This document shows, piece by piece, positions 29,419-37,930 of a stretch of DNA of 64,000 bases. The stretch is from Spirosoma endophyticum. Lineage in GTDB: Bacteria; Bacteroidota; Bacteroidia; Cytophagales; Spirosomataceae. The DNA lies in the NCBI RefSeq assembly GCF_900112365.1, contig NZ_FOLQ01000008.1, positions 1 to 64,000 on the forward strand, written 5' to 3'. Below the pieces are notes generated by a model that saw only the letters and a program-made list of their open reading frames with translations, searched no databases and was not told where the DNA came from. Numbering within the stretch: the first letter of the stretch is position 1; each line of letters begins with the position of its first letter. Position numbers and translations under genes: made by a program.

Positions 29419-29586
29419 TCAAACTCCGCGTCCCTGTATCAGACGTAGTATGATTGCGATGACCGCAATAACCAGTAGGACATGGATCAGGCTACTGCTA
29501 CCAATTCCGGTTCCCAAGACTCCTAAAAATCCCAAGAGCCATATGATGATTAGTATCACAGCAATCGTGTAAAGAAGGTTTCCCAT
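29419..29586 (-). CDS. lmo0937-type small membrane protein
   Basis: A 55-residue protein read from the ATG at 29586-29584 to the TGA at 29421-29419. It starts MGNLLYTIAVILIIIWLLGF, continues LGVLGTGIGSSS and ends with a second hydrophobic helix and LRLIQGRGV. This is the pattern of the lmo0937/DUF5670 family: two membrane helices with a glycine-rich turn, often found among stress genes. Function unknown. Confidence 0.8.
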   Translation of the reverse strand: MGNLLYTIAVILIIIWLLGFLGVLGTGIGSSSLIHVLLVIAVIAIILRLIQGRGV

Positions 29587-29638
29587 GATGTTTCGTGAGT
29601 AAATCAGAAGTTATTATCTCGCAATCGATTATCTATTT

Positions 29639-29665
29639 AGAAAAAGTTGTGCCAATTGTGCCAAT
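29639..29665 (-). promoter_or_regulatory. tandem TTGGCACAA, possible sigma-54-like -24 element
   Basis: On the minus strand ATTGGCACA occurs twice in a row (29665-29648). The downstream copy reads TTGGCACAACTTTTTCT, close to the sigma-54 consensus TTGGCAC-N5-TTGCT but with T instead of G in the -12 GC. It lies 53 bp before the small membrane protein gene, and a sigma-54 activator gene is 0.9 kb away. Speculative. Confidence 0.3.
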
Positions 29666-30061
29666 ACTATTCATACTCTTACATCTTTAGCCTTATACGC
29701 TTGTAAATGAGCATTTAATCTACTCGGTGACTTACTTCTGTGCTTCTATCAAGAAGTTTCCCATAAAATGAAAGTGTGGATGAAATTCTACACCTGTAGA
29801 ATAAGCGTAGAAAAATAGCGCAATCGCAATTCTATTACTAACATATTTGTCACTAGTGATCTGCCTTAAATTAATCAATGTTAAAACGCAAATGGTTAAC
29901 CTATTGCACGTTAGTGAGGGTTATACTATGGATTTTGGAGAAGCTCACTATTTTCGGCACTAAATTTATAGAGTAGTGTATGAATAACACATTATAAAAA
30001 ATTGGCTGTGGTAACAACGACAACAGGAGTTAGCCCGGGACACCAGTACAGACCTATCGCA
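29666..30061. other. intergenic region upstream of response regulator
   Basis: About 400 bp of AT-rich sequence with no recognisable gene. No good TTG/TAnnTTTG pair was found. Confidence 0.4.
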
Positions 30062-30436
30062 ATGAATACAGTATCTCTGGCAAAGCGCGTATTAATTGTA
30101 GACGATGAAACTGACATTTGTCTTTTGCTCTCCGGCTTATTGAGACGCTTAGGTTATCAGCCTACTTGCGCTCATTTTATTGAGGAAGGTCGACAATGCC
30201 TGAGCGCCCAAAAATTTGATGCTATTTTTCTAGACTTGAATCTGCCGGATGGCTTGGGTTTCGATTTGCTGCCGTCTATTAAGGAAGGGCAAACTGAGGC
30301 TAAAGTAATTATGATTAGTGCCTTCGATGGGCAGGCTGAACGTCGGCGGGCTACCGAGCAGGGTGCTGATTATTTTATTGGGAAACCATTTACCCGTCGT
30401 TCGGTCGAGATGGCTTTGCAAACCATTGAGGTTTGA
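30062..30436 (+). CDS. single-domain response regulator
   Basis: CheY-like receiver of 124 residues if the ATG at 30062 (MNTVSLAKRVLIVDDE) is used; the upstream TTG at 30002 would add 20 non-conserved residues. Acidic pocket DDE near residues 14-16, phosphoacceptor Asp in IFLDLNLPDG, Thr/Ser switch in MISAFDG, and Lys in FIGKPFTRR. There is no output domain, so it acts through another protein or in a phosphorelay. It is 92 bp upstream of the sigma-54 activator on the same strand. Confidence 0.9.
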   Translation: MNTVSLAKRVLIVDDETDICLLLSGLLRRLGYQPTCAHFIEEGRQCLSAQKFDAIFLDLNLPDGLGFDLLPSIKEGQTEAKVIMISAFDGQAERRRATEQGADYFIGKPFTRRSVEMALQTIEV

Positions 30437-30528
30437 GTAACTTTGTTTATAAAGCCAAAGAAAGAGCCATCCATTGCTGCACACTACTAGTTGGGAATGG
30501 GCTTTCTGAATAGGCTCTATTCCTCTTC

Positions 30529-32004
30529 ATGGAAAAAATTCTGATTGTTGACGATAACAATGATATATGCCTGCTCTTAGAACGGTTTCTAAGTAAACAG
30601 GGCTATAAAACAGCGTCGGTCCAGCGGGGAGATGACGGGCTTACTCTACTGCGAAAGGAAACGTTTGAACTAGTTATCTGCGATTTTAAACTTCCTGATA
30701 TTGACGGTCTTGAGATGCTACGCCGGATTAAGGTGATGCATCCAACAACGGCCGTCATTATTATCACTGGCTATTCCGACGTCAGGATGGCCGTACAGAC
30801 CGTTAAGCATGGGGCGTATGACTACGTAACGAAACCCCTCTATCCCGACGAAATTCTTTATACCATAAAAGCGGCTCTTGAACGACGTACTCAATCACTG
30901 AACCAGACGAAAGATTCGACGGTAACGACGACAACAGCTTCCAGTAAAGCAAATTCTGTAAAAGCATCGTCCGCTAAAGTTTCTCTTACGCCCGATGGGA
31001 AGCGATTTATTTTTGGCAAGAGCCGGTTTGCTGAACAACTCCAGAAACACATCGATCTAATTGCGCCAACCGATATGTCGGTTATTATCACGGGCGAAAC
31101 AGGTACTGGCAAAGAGTTCGTGGCGAATGCCATTCACCTTAAAAGCAAGCGTGCCGACAAACCGTTCGTGGCTATTGATTGTGGAGCCCTGGGTAAAGAG
31201 CTGGCGGGGAGCGAGTTGTTTGGTCACGTAAAAGGGTCTTTCACAGGGGCAATGGCCGATAAGGCTGGTAGCTTCGAATTTGCAAATGGGGGCACCATCT
31301 TTCTGGATGAGATTGGGAATTTGTCCTACGACAATCAAATCAAATTGCTGCGTGTACTACAGGAACGGAAAATTCGGCGGATTGGTAGTAATCAGGATAT
31401 TCCGGTAGACGTTAGAATTATAGTTGCTACCAATGAAGACCTGAGAGAATCCGTTCGACAAGGTAAGTTCAGAGAGGATATTTACCATCGCATCGCCGAA
31501 TTTGAAATGCATTTATCGCCTTTGCGGGAACGTAAAGCTGATATCATGATTTTTGCTGACCACTTTCTGGATTCTGCCAACAGGCAATTAGAGAAAGATA
31601 TTCTGGGATTTGAGGAGGAAGCGAAAGAGAAGTTAAAAGAGTACTACTGGCACGGTAATCTGCGCGAACTACAGAATGTAGTGAAACGGGCCGTATTGCT
31701 CACGCAGGGAGAATACATCGAGGCAGACGTACTACCCCAGGAAATTGTTACGCCACAATATTTGGCCCCCGAAGATACAGGCATGAGTAATGTTCAGATT
31801 AACTACGATCCAGCCCGTCCGGGTGTACCCGTATTTAGTCAGTCGGCAGCGAATCTGAAGTCGGTTTCGGAAAATGCAGAACGAGCAGCTATTCTAAAAG
31901 TGCTCGAGAAGACAGGCTATAACAAGACCAAAGCTGCTGAAGTACTTAACATTGACCGCAAAACGCTTTACAACAAGCTAAAAGCGTACGATATACATTT
32001 ATAA
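30529..32004 (+). CDS. sigma-54-dependent response regulator (NtrC family)
   Basis: Transcription activator for sigma-54 RNA polymerase. Receiver domain at 1-118 with phosphoacceptor Asp in LVICDFKLPDIDG and Lys in YVTKPLYPDE. A Ser/Thr/Lys-rich linker (about 125-155) leads to the AAA+ domain (about 160-390): Walker A GETGTGKEF, the sigma-54 contact loop GSFTGA (consensus GAFTGA, Ala to Ser), Walker B GGTIFLDEIGN and arginine fingers in FREDIYHRIAEFEM. A Fis-type HTH closes the protein (LEKTGYNKTKAAEVLNIDRK). Likely partner kinase is the REC-PAS-HK at 33891. A strong terminator follows at 32024. Confidence 0.95.
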   Translation: MEKILIVDDNNDICLLLERFLSKQGYKTASVQRGDDGLTLLRKETFELVICDFKLPDIDGLEMLRRIKVMHPTTAVIIITGYSDVRMAVQTVKHGAYDYVTKPLYPDEILYTIKAALERRTQSLNQTKDSTVTTTTASSKANSVKASSAKVSLTPDGKRFIFGKSRFAEQLQKHIDLIAPTDMSVIITGETGTGKEFVANAIHLKSKRADKPFVAIDCGALGKELAGSELFGHVKGSFTGAMADKAGSFEFANGGTIFLDEIGNLSYDNQIKLLRVLQERKIRRIGSNQDIPVDVRIIVATNEDLRESVRQGKFREDIYHRIAEFEMHLSPLRERKADIMIFADHFLDSANRQLEKDILGFEEEAKEKLKEYYWHGNLRELQNVVKRAVLLTQGEYIEADVLPQEIVTPQYLAPEDTGMSNVQINYDPARPGVPVFSQSAANLKSVSENAERAAILKVLEKTGYNKTKAAEVLNIDRKTLYNKLKAYDIHL

Positions 32005-32023
32005 AGCATAAGTGCGAATAATC

Positions 32024-32060
32024 GAAAGGGCGATAAACTAGTGTAGTTTATCGCCCTTTC
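32024..32060. terminator. bidirectional terminator with 17-bp perfect stem
   Basis: GAAAGGGCGATAAACTA and TAGTTTATCGCCCTTTC form a perfect 17-bp stem with a GTG loop, between the convergent sigma-54 activator and porin genes. Confidence 0.85.
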
Positions 32061-32097
32061 ACCGCTCCGGCGGCCCGGTCATTCATTTTTTCACTCA

Positions 32098-32733
32098 TTA
32101 ATTAAGGCTAAACCCAACCGACAGTAGGCCTACACCGTTCTTGGCATTACCAAGTAATGTTTGAGCCGCGCCACTGCTGGCAATCTGTTTGAATCCCTGT
32201 TCGTATCGAGCCCCAATAAATGCTTTCCCAAAGTACAGATTCAAGCCACCTGCAAGTCCATAGTCAACTTTGTTGAAATTGCCACGACCGATAGTGGTCT
32301 GAAAGCTTTCGTTAGAGCTAATACTTGAGTTGAGTAGGTAGGATACGTACGGACCTGCCTGTATTTCAACTGATTGTCCCAACTTGAACGTAGCAAGCAC
32401 CGGTAGTTCAGCGTAATTAAGTTTAAATGTGTTTTTACCGTTTAAGCCAAGTACGTTGTAATCAGCCGAGGCTCCCTTGGTCGTGTAAAGCAATTCAGGC
32501 TGAATGGCAAAAAACTCACCGATAGGCGCTTGTGCAAATACGCCCAAGTGGAAACCAATACGTTCATTTTTATTGGAAACCCCCTGACTATCGTAATACA
32601 GTGAACTGGCGTTAAGGCCTCCTTTTATACCGACACGAGTGCGGCCCTGCGCCACGGCATCGGTAGAATTCAGCGTGAATGCACCGATTGTTAGAACAGC
32701 GGCTAGTAGTAAGGTATTGACTGACTTTTTCAT
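32098..32733 (-). CDS. PorT-like outer-membrane beta-barrel protein
   Basis: Porin-family protein of 211 residues (OMP_b-brl_2). Signal peptide LLLAAVLTIGAFTLNSTDAV ends AQ. The mature protein begins TRVGIKGGLNASSLYY, with alternating hydrophobic strands (FHLGVFAQAPIGEFFAIQPE) and ends with the aromatic-poor strand VGLLSVGFSLN. An eight-stranded barrel is expected. It sits between the sigma-54 activator and the next response regulator, which suggests that it could be a target of that signalling. Confidence 0.88.
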   Translation of the reverse strand: MKKSVNTLLLAAVLTIGAFTLNSTDAVAQGRTRVGIKGGLNASSLYYDSQGVSNKNERIGFHLGVFAQAPIGEFFAIQPELLYTTKGASADYNVLGLNGKNTFKLNYAELPVLATFKLGQSVEIQAGPYVSYLLNSSISSNESFQTTIGRGNFNKVDYGLAGGLNLYFGKAFIGARYEQGFKQIASSGAAQTLLGNAKNGVGLLSVGFSLN

Positions 32734-33380
32734 AACATCAATGTAGTTAGTGACAGATTTTGGATTGGCTCTGTTTAGTTAAACAATATGTTAATTTCGT
32801 GCCACAAATGCTAAAATGGCTTCTATTTGAGGTATACACTTGCATTATACCTATTTATAGCTTTTCGGGAGCCTTGCTAATTTGTGTCGAATTATGAAAA
32901 GTTGAGTAAGAAATTCCCCAATGTGTAGAACCTTCCAGTCAACTTTTTTTATTGTCGTAACAATTCAGCTCAAAACTGGTTGGCCAGCGTAGCCTAAAAA
33001 AAGCAATGAGAAACATGCCGAAAGCCTGTCTAATTCATACAGGAATAGCGCTTCAATCGACTGGTAATTTTCGAACAGCTAATTAGTAACCCAAGCCAGA
33101 TTGTACATTTGGTACCGTAAGTTTTATACGAAAACCTGGCAAAGAGTACGTAGGTAAAGGGATAGGAACCAGGGAGAAAGCATAGGTTAAAAGCGTATTT
33201 AATTACCTGAAAAAGAAAAGTAGTATAATGTTTTTGACTACTTTTGGAGAGAGTAAATCTGAACTTTACTACGTTGAAATAACATGTCTGTTCGACACCC
33301 CAACGTCCAGATTTGGCTCTTCAGACCTTCCACTATTTATTCAAAGCTTGTTATTGGCTACCGTAATTTATCTCGTGCCT
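32734..33380. other. long intergenic region upstream of porin and response regulator
   Basis: A 647-bp divergent gap. On the minus strand GTGGCACGAAATTAACA at 32805-32789 faintly resembles a sigma-54 site (two mismatches in the -12 part). On the plus strand TACATTTG at 33104-33111 fits the -7 consensus but lacks a -33 partner. No gene was recognised. Confidence 0.35.
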
Positions 33381-33821
33381 ATGCATCATGATCCTACTTA
33401 TATGACCATCCTGATTGCCGAAGATGATACTGATGATCGACTATTTATGGATCGGGCACTTCGGCAGTCAGGATATACACACTCCCTGGAGTTTGTTGAA
33501 GATGGCGAAGAGTTAATGGACTACCTTCGTCGTGAGGGTCGATTCACAGAACAGAATGCGCCCTGGCCAGATTTATTAATCTTGGACTTGAACATGCCCC
33601 GGAAGAATGGTTTTCAGGCTTTAAGCGAAATTAAAGATGATCCTAAACTTCGCAGGCTCCCAGTAGTTGTTATGACTACGTCCTCTGCTGAAGAAGATGT
33701 AGTGAAAACGTATAATCTTGGCGTTAATTCATATGTGACGAAGCCATTTAATTTTAATCGGCTGGTTGAAATGGTCAGTGCATTAAAAACGTATTGGATG
33801 GATACCGTTAAATTGCCTTAA
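33381..33821 (+). CDS. Rcp1-like response regulator
   Basis: Single receiver domain. The core begins MTILIAEDDTDDRLFMDRAL at 33402; the ATG at 33381 (MHHDPTY) is used here as it is only seven residues upstream, and the frame to 33228 carries no conserved sequence. Acidic EDDTDD, phosphoacceptor Asp in LLILDLNMPRKNGFQ, Thr in MTTSSAEEDV and Lys in YVTKPFNFNR are all present. The long beta3-alpha3 insert (YLRREGRFTEQNAPWPD) is typical of the Rcp1 subgroup, which usually pairs with bacteriophytochrome-like or PAS histidine kinases. The kinase at 33891 follows 69 bp later. Confidence 0.9.
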   Translation: MHHDPTYMTILIAEDDTDDRLFMDRALRQSGYTHSLEFVEDGEELMDYLRREGRFTEQNAPWPDLLILDLNMPRKNGFQALSEIKDDPKLRRLPVVVMTTSSAEEDVVKTYNLGVNSYVTKPFNFNRLVEMVSALKTYWMDTVKLP

Positions 33822-33890
33822 GCCGTTATCGGTAAACACCAGTCGAGATAACTTCTCCCTGGTAGAGCTTATGGTTAATTAATCATAGTT

Positions 33891-35369
33891 ATGATACCTG
33901 TTGCAACTGCAATCGATGTTACTGAAGAAAAAGAAACGATCAGCGTTCTGCTTATTGAGGACGATGAAGACGATTATCTACTAACGAAAGCTTTGGTGTC
34001 GGTACGGGAAAATGCCTCGATCAAACTCGATTGGGTCGATAGCTATGACCGGGCACTGACAACGATTAAAAGCGATAAATACGATGTCTATCTCGTTGAT
34101 TATCGCCTGGGCCATCATACGGGAATAGACCTGATTCAAGAGGCTTTTCGGATGGGTTGTCGGGCACCGATGATCCTGCTTACCGGTCAGGATGACTTGA
34201 CAGTAGATAAATCGGCCCTTGAGCTTGGTGCTGCCGATTATCTGGTAAAAGGACGTATCGATGCCCAGCTCCTTGGCCGGAGCATTCGTTATGCGCTCCG
34301 CCAGGCTAGTGTATTGGCCGAAGTCGCCAGTAAAGAAAACAAATATCGGACGCTCTTCGAACGGTCAATCGACGCGATTTTTGTGGCAACCGAAGATATG
34401 CGTTTTCAGGATGCCAATTCATCTGTTGAGCAGCTGTTGGGCTACAATCGTGAAGAGCTGAGAAACCTGAATCCTGCGCGTCTTTTTGCTGATCTGAATC
34501 AGCTACGGAAGCTACGTTTTACCGTGCGCGAACACGGCCAGATTAAAGATTTTGAAACAATATTAATCCAACGGAACGGGCGTAAACGGATCTGTCAGAT
34601 TTCTGTTTGGGAGGTAGAAGACAGGGTAGGCCAACCCGAATGGTATCAGGGAATTGTGCGCGACATCACCGACCAAAAGCGGGCGCAGCAGGATCTTATC
34701 CTTGCCGAAAAACTGACGATGACGGGTAAAATTGCCCGTAGCATTGCCCACGAAGTACGTAATCCACTCACGAATCTGAGTCTGGCGCTGGAGCAGTTGA
34801 AAGACGAGCTGGATACGGACAGTGAGTATGTTACTATGTTTACGGACATAATCGGCCGTAATGTAGACCGTATTGGGCAACTTATTACAGAAATGCTCAA
34901 TTCGTCCAAACCCCGGGATCTGGAACGCAACAAGCAGGATTTCAATATTGTCGTTAAGGAAACGCTTCAGTTGGTAAGTGATCGCATTAAGTTGAAGCGT
35001 ATGCGGCTCGAAACAACGTTTGCCATCGAAGACTGTTACACGTTACTTGACCGGGATCAGGTCAAAACGGCCCTGTTGAACATTCTGGTCAACGCTGTTG
35101 AAGCGATGGAAGAAGGGAAAGGAGTACTGTCTGTTAAAACAAATTGTACGGACGACAACAGAGTGTATGTTGAAGTTAGTGACAATGGGGGCGGTATTAC
35201 AGATGCTGATCGACAACGGCTGTTTGACCCATTTTTCACCGGGAAATCAGGGGGGATGGGGTTAGGCTTAACGGCAACGCAGAATATTATCAATAGCCAT
35301 AAAGGGTCAATAGAGGTAGAAAGTAAAGTGGGGCAGGGCACTACGTTTCGCCTATACTTTCCAAGGTGA
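33891..35369 (+). CDS. hybrid sensor kinase REC-PAS-HisKA-HATPase
   Basis: Soluble histidine kinase of 492 residues. An N-terminal receiver (about 17-135) has EDDEDDYLL and phosphoacceptor Asp in VYLVDYRLGHHTG. The PAS domain (about 148-270) begins YRTLFERSIDAIFVATEDMR. HisKA carries the phosphorylated His in ARSIAHEVRNPLTNLSLALE (about residue 286). HATPase_c shows the N box NILVNAVEAMEEG, G1 VSDNGGGI, F box FDPFFTGK and G2 GGMGLGL. There is no membrane segment. An input receiver at the N-terminus suggests that it is itself controlled by phosphotransfer. Likely partners are the neighbouring regulators. Confidence 0.93.
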   Translation: MIPVATAIDVTEEKETISVLLIEDDEDDYLLTKALVSVRENASIKLDWVDSYDRALTTIKSDKYDVYLVDYRLGHHTGIDLIQEAFRMGCRAPMILLTGQDDLTVDKSALELGAADYLVKGRIDAQLLGRSIRYALRQASVLAEVASKENKYRTLFERSIDAIFVATEDMRFQDANSSVEQLLGYNREELRNLNPARLFADLNQLRKLRFTVREHGQIKDFETILIQRNGRKRICQISVWEVEDRVGQPEWYQGIVRDITDQKRAQQDLILAEKLTMTGKIARSIAHEVRNPLTNLSLALEQLKDELDTDSEYVTMFTDIIGRNVDRIGQLITEMLNSSKPRDLERNKQDFNIVVKETLQLVSDRIKLKRMRLETTFAIEDCYTLLDRDQVKTALLNILVNAVEAMEEGKGVLSVKTNCTDDNRVYVEVSDNGGGITDADRQRLFDPFFTGKSGGMGLGLTATQNIINSHKGSIEVESKVGQGTTFRLYFPR

Positions 35370-35422
35370 AAAAATGGGGTCTGAGCCTTCGATACCCTCG
35401 GGAAGCTCCTGTGAAATTCACA

Positions 35423-35472
35423 ATTCCACAAAAAAACCAGTCCTGCGCGCAGGACTGGTTTTTTTGTGGAAT
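35423..35472. terminator. 50-bp perfect palindrome, terminator
   Basis: The arms (25 nt each, centre at 35447/35448) are fully complementary with no loop: ATTCCACAAAAAAACCAG leads to TCCTGCG, then the mirror image. The inner GC stem followed by TTTTTTT makes a strong terminator for the kinase gene, and the perfect A/T flanks allow both directions. Confidence 0.85.
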
Positions 35473-35683
35473 ACATATGTGTAAAAATATACCCACCTGC
35501 CTTTACAATTTCCACAAATGGCACATACACAGCGTCCGGTGTCACTGTGGGCAAAGTGACTAGTGGATTTCGTAACGTGCTGAAAAATAGATGCTTGTTA
35601 TAACGTTTTGTGAAATTAATAGGCTCTTTGTAGAAATGGCACAATATAAGCTACTGTCTATGCAACACTCAACTCATATCCTT
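35473..35683. other. intergenic region upstream of YdaT-like gene
   Basis: Includes GTCACTGTGGGCAAAGTGAC near 35539, a 6-bp hairpin. No promoter pair or gene recognised. Confidence 0.35.
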
Positions 35684-35896
35684 ATGTGGTCTATCACTCA
35701 CTTTCCATCAGCTATGCGATCACTGAATCCGAGCGTTCGGGCGAAAGCAATTGAGATTGCCAATCAACTGCTGGAGCAGGGGAAGTTGGACAAACAAAGT
35801 GTTGTTATGCACAGCGTTGACGAAGCACGTCGCTGGGCCCGTTGCGAACGGTCCGATCAACAGTGGTCAGTTGGTAACGTGCAGCGCTACGTCTGA
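35684..35896 (+). CDS. YdaT-like small protein
   Basis: About 70 residues from the ATG at 35684 (MWSITHFPSAMRSLNPSVRA), which matches the start of the YdaT family (MPWxxxDYPxSxKNLxPEVR). The helix KAIEIANQLLEQGKLDKQSV and SVDEARRWAR are the family hallmarks. YdaT is a sigma-B general stress protein in Bacillus subtilis; the molecular function is unknown. An in-frame ATG at 35660 is less likely. Confidence 0.75.
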   Translation: MWSITHFPSAMRSLNPSVRAKAIEIANQLLEQGKLDKQSVVMHSVDEARRWARCERSDQQWSVGNVQRYV

Positions 35897-35926
35897 TTAG
35901 ATTTATTATACAACCCATTTACTACC

Positions 35927-36343
35927 ATGATCTGGAAGAAAAACATTTACGATTCGCTAACAAGCTGTGCTGCCCTTTGCAATGAGTTTGCCACGGAATG
36001 CTCTAATTCAGAAGAATTAGAGACGTATTATCGAAGCATTTTTCTGAACCTCGATTGCGCTGATATGTGCCGTAACTTGGCTATGCTCTATGTGCGGGGA
36101 TCTGAGAACGCATATTTACTAGCTAAAGCCTGTATAGAAGTGTGTGAAAAATGCGCTGAAGAAGTGAGTCAGTTTACTTCCGATCGTAGTAAACAAGTAT
36201 ACGCCATATGCCAGCAAACAATTTGTAGCTGCGTTGGTATCATTGATATGGCTCCCCGGACTGAACACGAGTCCAGAAATCCATCTGTAACACCTGCATC
36301 GCTGTTCTACGGGATTGATGTACGGGATACGCTTATCAATTAA
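35927..36343 (+). CDS. four-helix-bundle copper-binding protein (DUF326/Csp-like)
   Basis: A 138-residue Cys-rich cytoplasmic protein. Cysteines recur at helix spacing (SCAALCNEFATEC, NLDCADMC, KACIEVCEKCAEE, CQQTICSC), the pattern of DUF326 and the copper storage proteins Csp, in which Cys lines the inside of a four-helix bundle and binds Cu(I). Thirteen or so Cys residues are visible. No Tat signal, so it is of the cytosolic type. It starts 30 bp after the YdaT-like gene, probably in one transcript. Confidence 0.82.
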   Translation: MIWKKNIYDSLTSCAALCNEFATECSNSEELETYYRSIFLNLDCADMCRNLAMLYVRGSENAYLLAKACIEVCEKCAEEVSQFTSDRSKQVYAICQQTICSCVGIIDMAPRTEHESRNPSVTPASLFYGIDVRDTLIN

Positions 36344-36517
36344 AAAAGGCGTGAAAACGCAGCGCCTTGCGACAACAGACTGCAAAGAAGACAAATAGAG
36401 CCGAATAGCGGCTATTGTTTAATGATAATGCACTGATTAAACCTTTGCGTTCTCTGCGGTTTGTTGTTGCGGGTTACAGTACATAGTCGATTGGTTGACA
36501 GGAAATTTCTCAACATT

Positions 36518-37021
36518 ATGGAAACTACAACATTAGATAACAAGCAGTTAGAAAAACTTCGTGACATGATCGAGGACATTCGTATCGCGATGATGACGAC
36601 TGTTGACGGGCAGGGTAATCTGGTGAGTCGCCCAATGGCTGCTCTTCAGGTTGACGAAAATGGTACAGTCTGGTTTTTTACAAAGCGTTCGTCGCCCAAA
36701 GTTGATCAAATTGATAACAGCGAAAATCGCGTAAATTTATCGTTTGCGGATGTAAGCGATGCTACCTACGTATCGGTGTCGGGTACGGCGCAGGAGTTAG
36801 ACGATCGGGCGAAAGTAGATGAACTCTGGAATCCTCAGGCAAAAGCGTGGTTTCCAGATGGGAAAGAAGATCCCGATTTAATCCTGCTGAAAGTACATAT
36901 CGACATGGCTGAGTATTGGAATGCGAGCGATAGTACCATGGTTCGGATCATACAGCAGGCGGCTTCTGTTATTACGGGAAATCCACCAAAAATGGGGGAG
37001 AACGTAAAAGTTTACAATTAA
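36518..37021 (+). CDS. pyridoxamine 5'-phosphate oxidase-family protein (general stress protein 26)
   Basis: Flavin-binding split-barrel protein. The Met at 36518 (METTTLDNKQLEKLRDMIED) is chosen since upstream codons are not conserved. The core reads RIAMMTTVDGQGNLVSRPMA, then DENGTVWFFTKRSSPKVDQI and NLSFADVSDATYVSVSGTAQ, as in the YdaG/GsiB-like general stress 26 family. The C-terminus PDGKEDPDLILLKVHIDMAE followed by YW is typical. Probably an FMN-dependent or flavin-sequestering protein; not a true PdxH. Confidence 0.88.
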   Translation: METTTLDNKQLEKLRDMIEDIRIAMMTTVDGQGNLVSRPMAALQVDENGTVWFFTKRSSPKVDQIDNSENRVNLSFADVSDATYVSVSGTAQELDDRAKVDELWNPQAKAWFPDGKEDPDLILLKVHIDMAEYWNASDSTMVRIIQQAASVITGNPPKMGENVKVYN

Positions 37022-37029
37022 AACAGAAA

Positions 37030-37109
37030 AGGCCAGCATACGAAAGGGAGAAATGGATGGAGATGGTAAATAAACCTTCTTCCCATTTCTCCCTTTCGTA
37101 TGCTGGCCT
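37030..37109. terminator. 27-bp inverted repeat between PPOX and DUF3891 genes
   Basis: Arms at 37030-37056 and 37083-37109 are perfectly complementary (AGGCCAGCATACGAAAGG continuing to AAATGG), separated by a 26-nt loop. A TTTACTTTTC tail follows. It may terminate the PPOX transcript. It sits 13 bp before the start of the next gene. A faint 7-bp periodicity hints at kinship with the heptad elements further right. Confidence 0.6.
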
Positions 37110-37121
37110 CTTTACTTTTCT

Positions 37122-37850
37122 ATGATCGTTATACAAACAGACACTGGCTGGCAACTCATTAATCAGCAGGCCCATGGCTTACTTGCCGTACAGCTTGCTT
37201 TACACTGGCGAATGGACAAACGACCCGTTAACTGGGTAGAAACGTTGATTGCTTTAACGGAACATGATGACGGACAAGATCCCTGGGAGGGTCGGAATCA
37301 TCTCACTACGGCTGGGGCTCCACTTGATTTTCAGCTTCTGGATTACTCCGTGGCTCAATGCCGGCAAATGATTCAGATCGGCCTGCAAAAAAGTCGGTGG
37401 AATGCACTGCTTATGTCTATGCACACATCCTTCCTGTATGAGCCAAAGAGAGGCACCGATAAGGCATTGGATATATTTCTGGATCAGCAACGTACCAATC
37501 AGACTAAATGGCGAAAGGAAGTTAAAGCGTCGAAACCTGAAGCTGAATATGCTTATGCGTTCCTTCAGTGGTGTGATGCGTTATCGCTGGTTCTGTGCAT
37601 GGACCGCATTCCTCCAGAAGGCCGACGGCTGGAAGTAAGCATAGGTCCAGATACGGTTTCCTATTATATCCATGAGCGAACGGATGGCTCTTTATGTCTT
37701 GAGCCCTGGCCATTTGATGTGCCAACGATTGACGTACATGTCGAATCATTTCAACTGTCGCAACTGGTCTTTAAAAATGATAAGGAACTCTACAATGCCA
37801 TTCAGGATGCGCCCATCTTAATGAAAATGTGGACGTTTAGCGAGCAGTAA
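37122..37850 (+). CDS. DUF3891 family protein
   Basis: Cytoplasmic protein of 242 residues matching DUF3891. It begins MIVIQTDTGWQLINQQAHG and contains ALTEHDDGQDPWE, with His and Asp residues resembling an HD-type metal site, and MSMHTSFLYEPK. The C-terminus carries LQWCDALSLVLC and a beta-rich end. Function unknown; common in soil Bacteroidota and Bacillota. It converges on glgX across a terminator. Confidence 0.82.
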   Translation: MIVIQTDTGWQLINQQAHGLLAVQLALHWRMDKRPVNWVETLIALTEHDDGQDPWEGRNHLTTAGAPLDFQLLDYSVAQCRQMIQIGLQKSRWNALLMSMHTSFLYEPKRGTDKALDIFLDQQRTNQTKWRKEVKASKPEAEYAYAFLQWCDALSLVLCMDRIPPEGRRLEVSIGPDTVSYYIHERTDGSLCLEPWPFDVPTIDVHVESFQLSQLVFKNDKELYNAIQDAPILMKMWTFSEQ

Positions 37851-37882
37851 GCTGTGGAAGCTTACTGCCCTAATCAGGTGTA

Positions 37883-37922
37883 TTTTGTTCTGCTGACCAA
37901 CGTACCGGTCAGCAGAACAAAA
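37883..37922. terminator. bidirectional terminator
   Basis: TTTTGTTCTGCTGACC and GGTCAGCAGAACAAAA form a perfect 16-bp stem with an 8-nt loop between the convergent DUF3891 and glgX genes. Confidence 0.88.
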
Positions 37923-37930
37923 AATGCAGT

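Noticed and set aside
33228..33380. extended N-terminus of the Rcp1-like regulator
   Set aside because: About 50 residues upstream of the receiver have no conserved pattern; starts at 33381 or 33402 fit the family.
35057..35644. minus-strand open frame of 195 codons over the kinase 3' end
   Set aside because: Antisense to the ATPase domain and running through a strong palindromic terminator; no coding motif.
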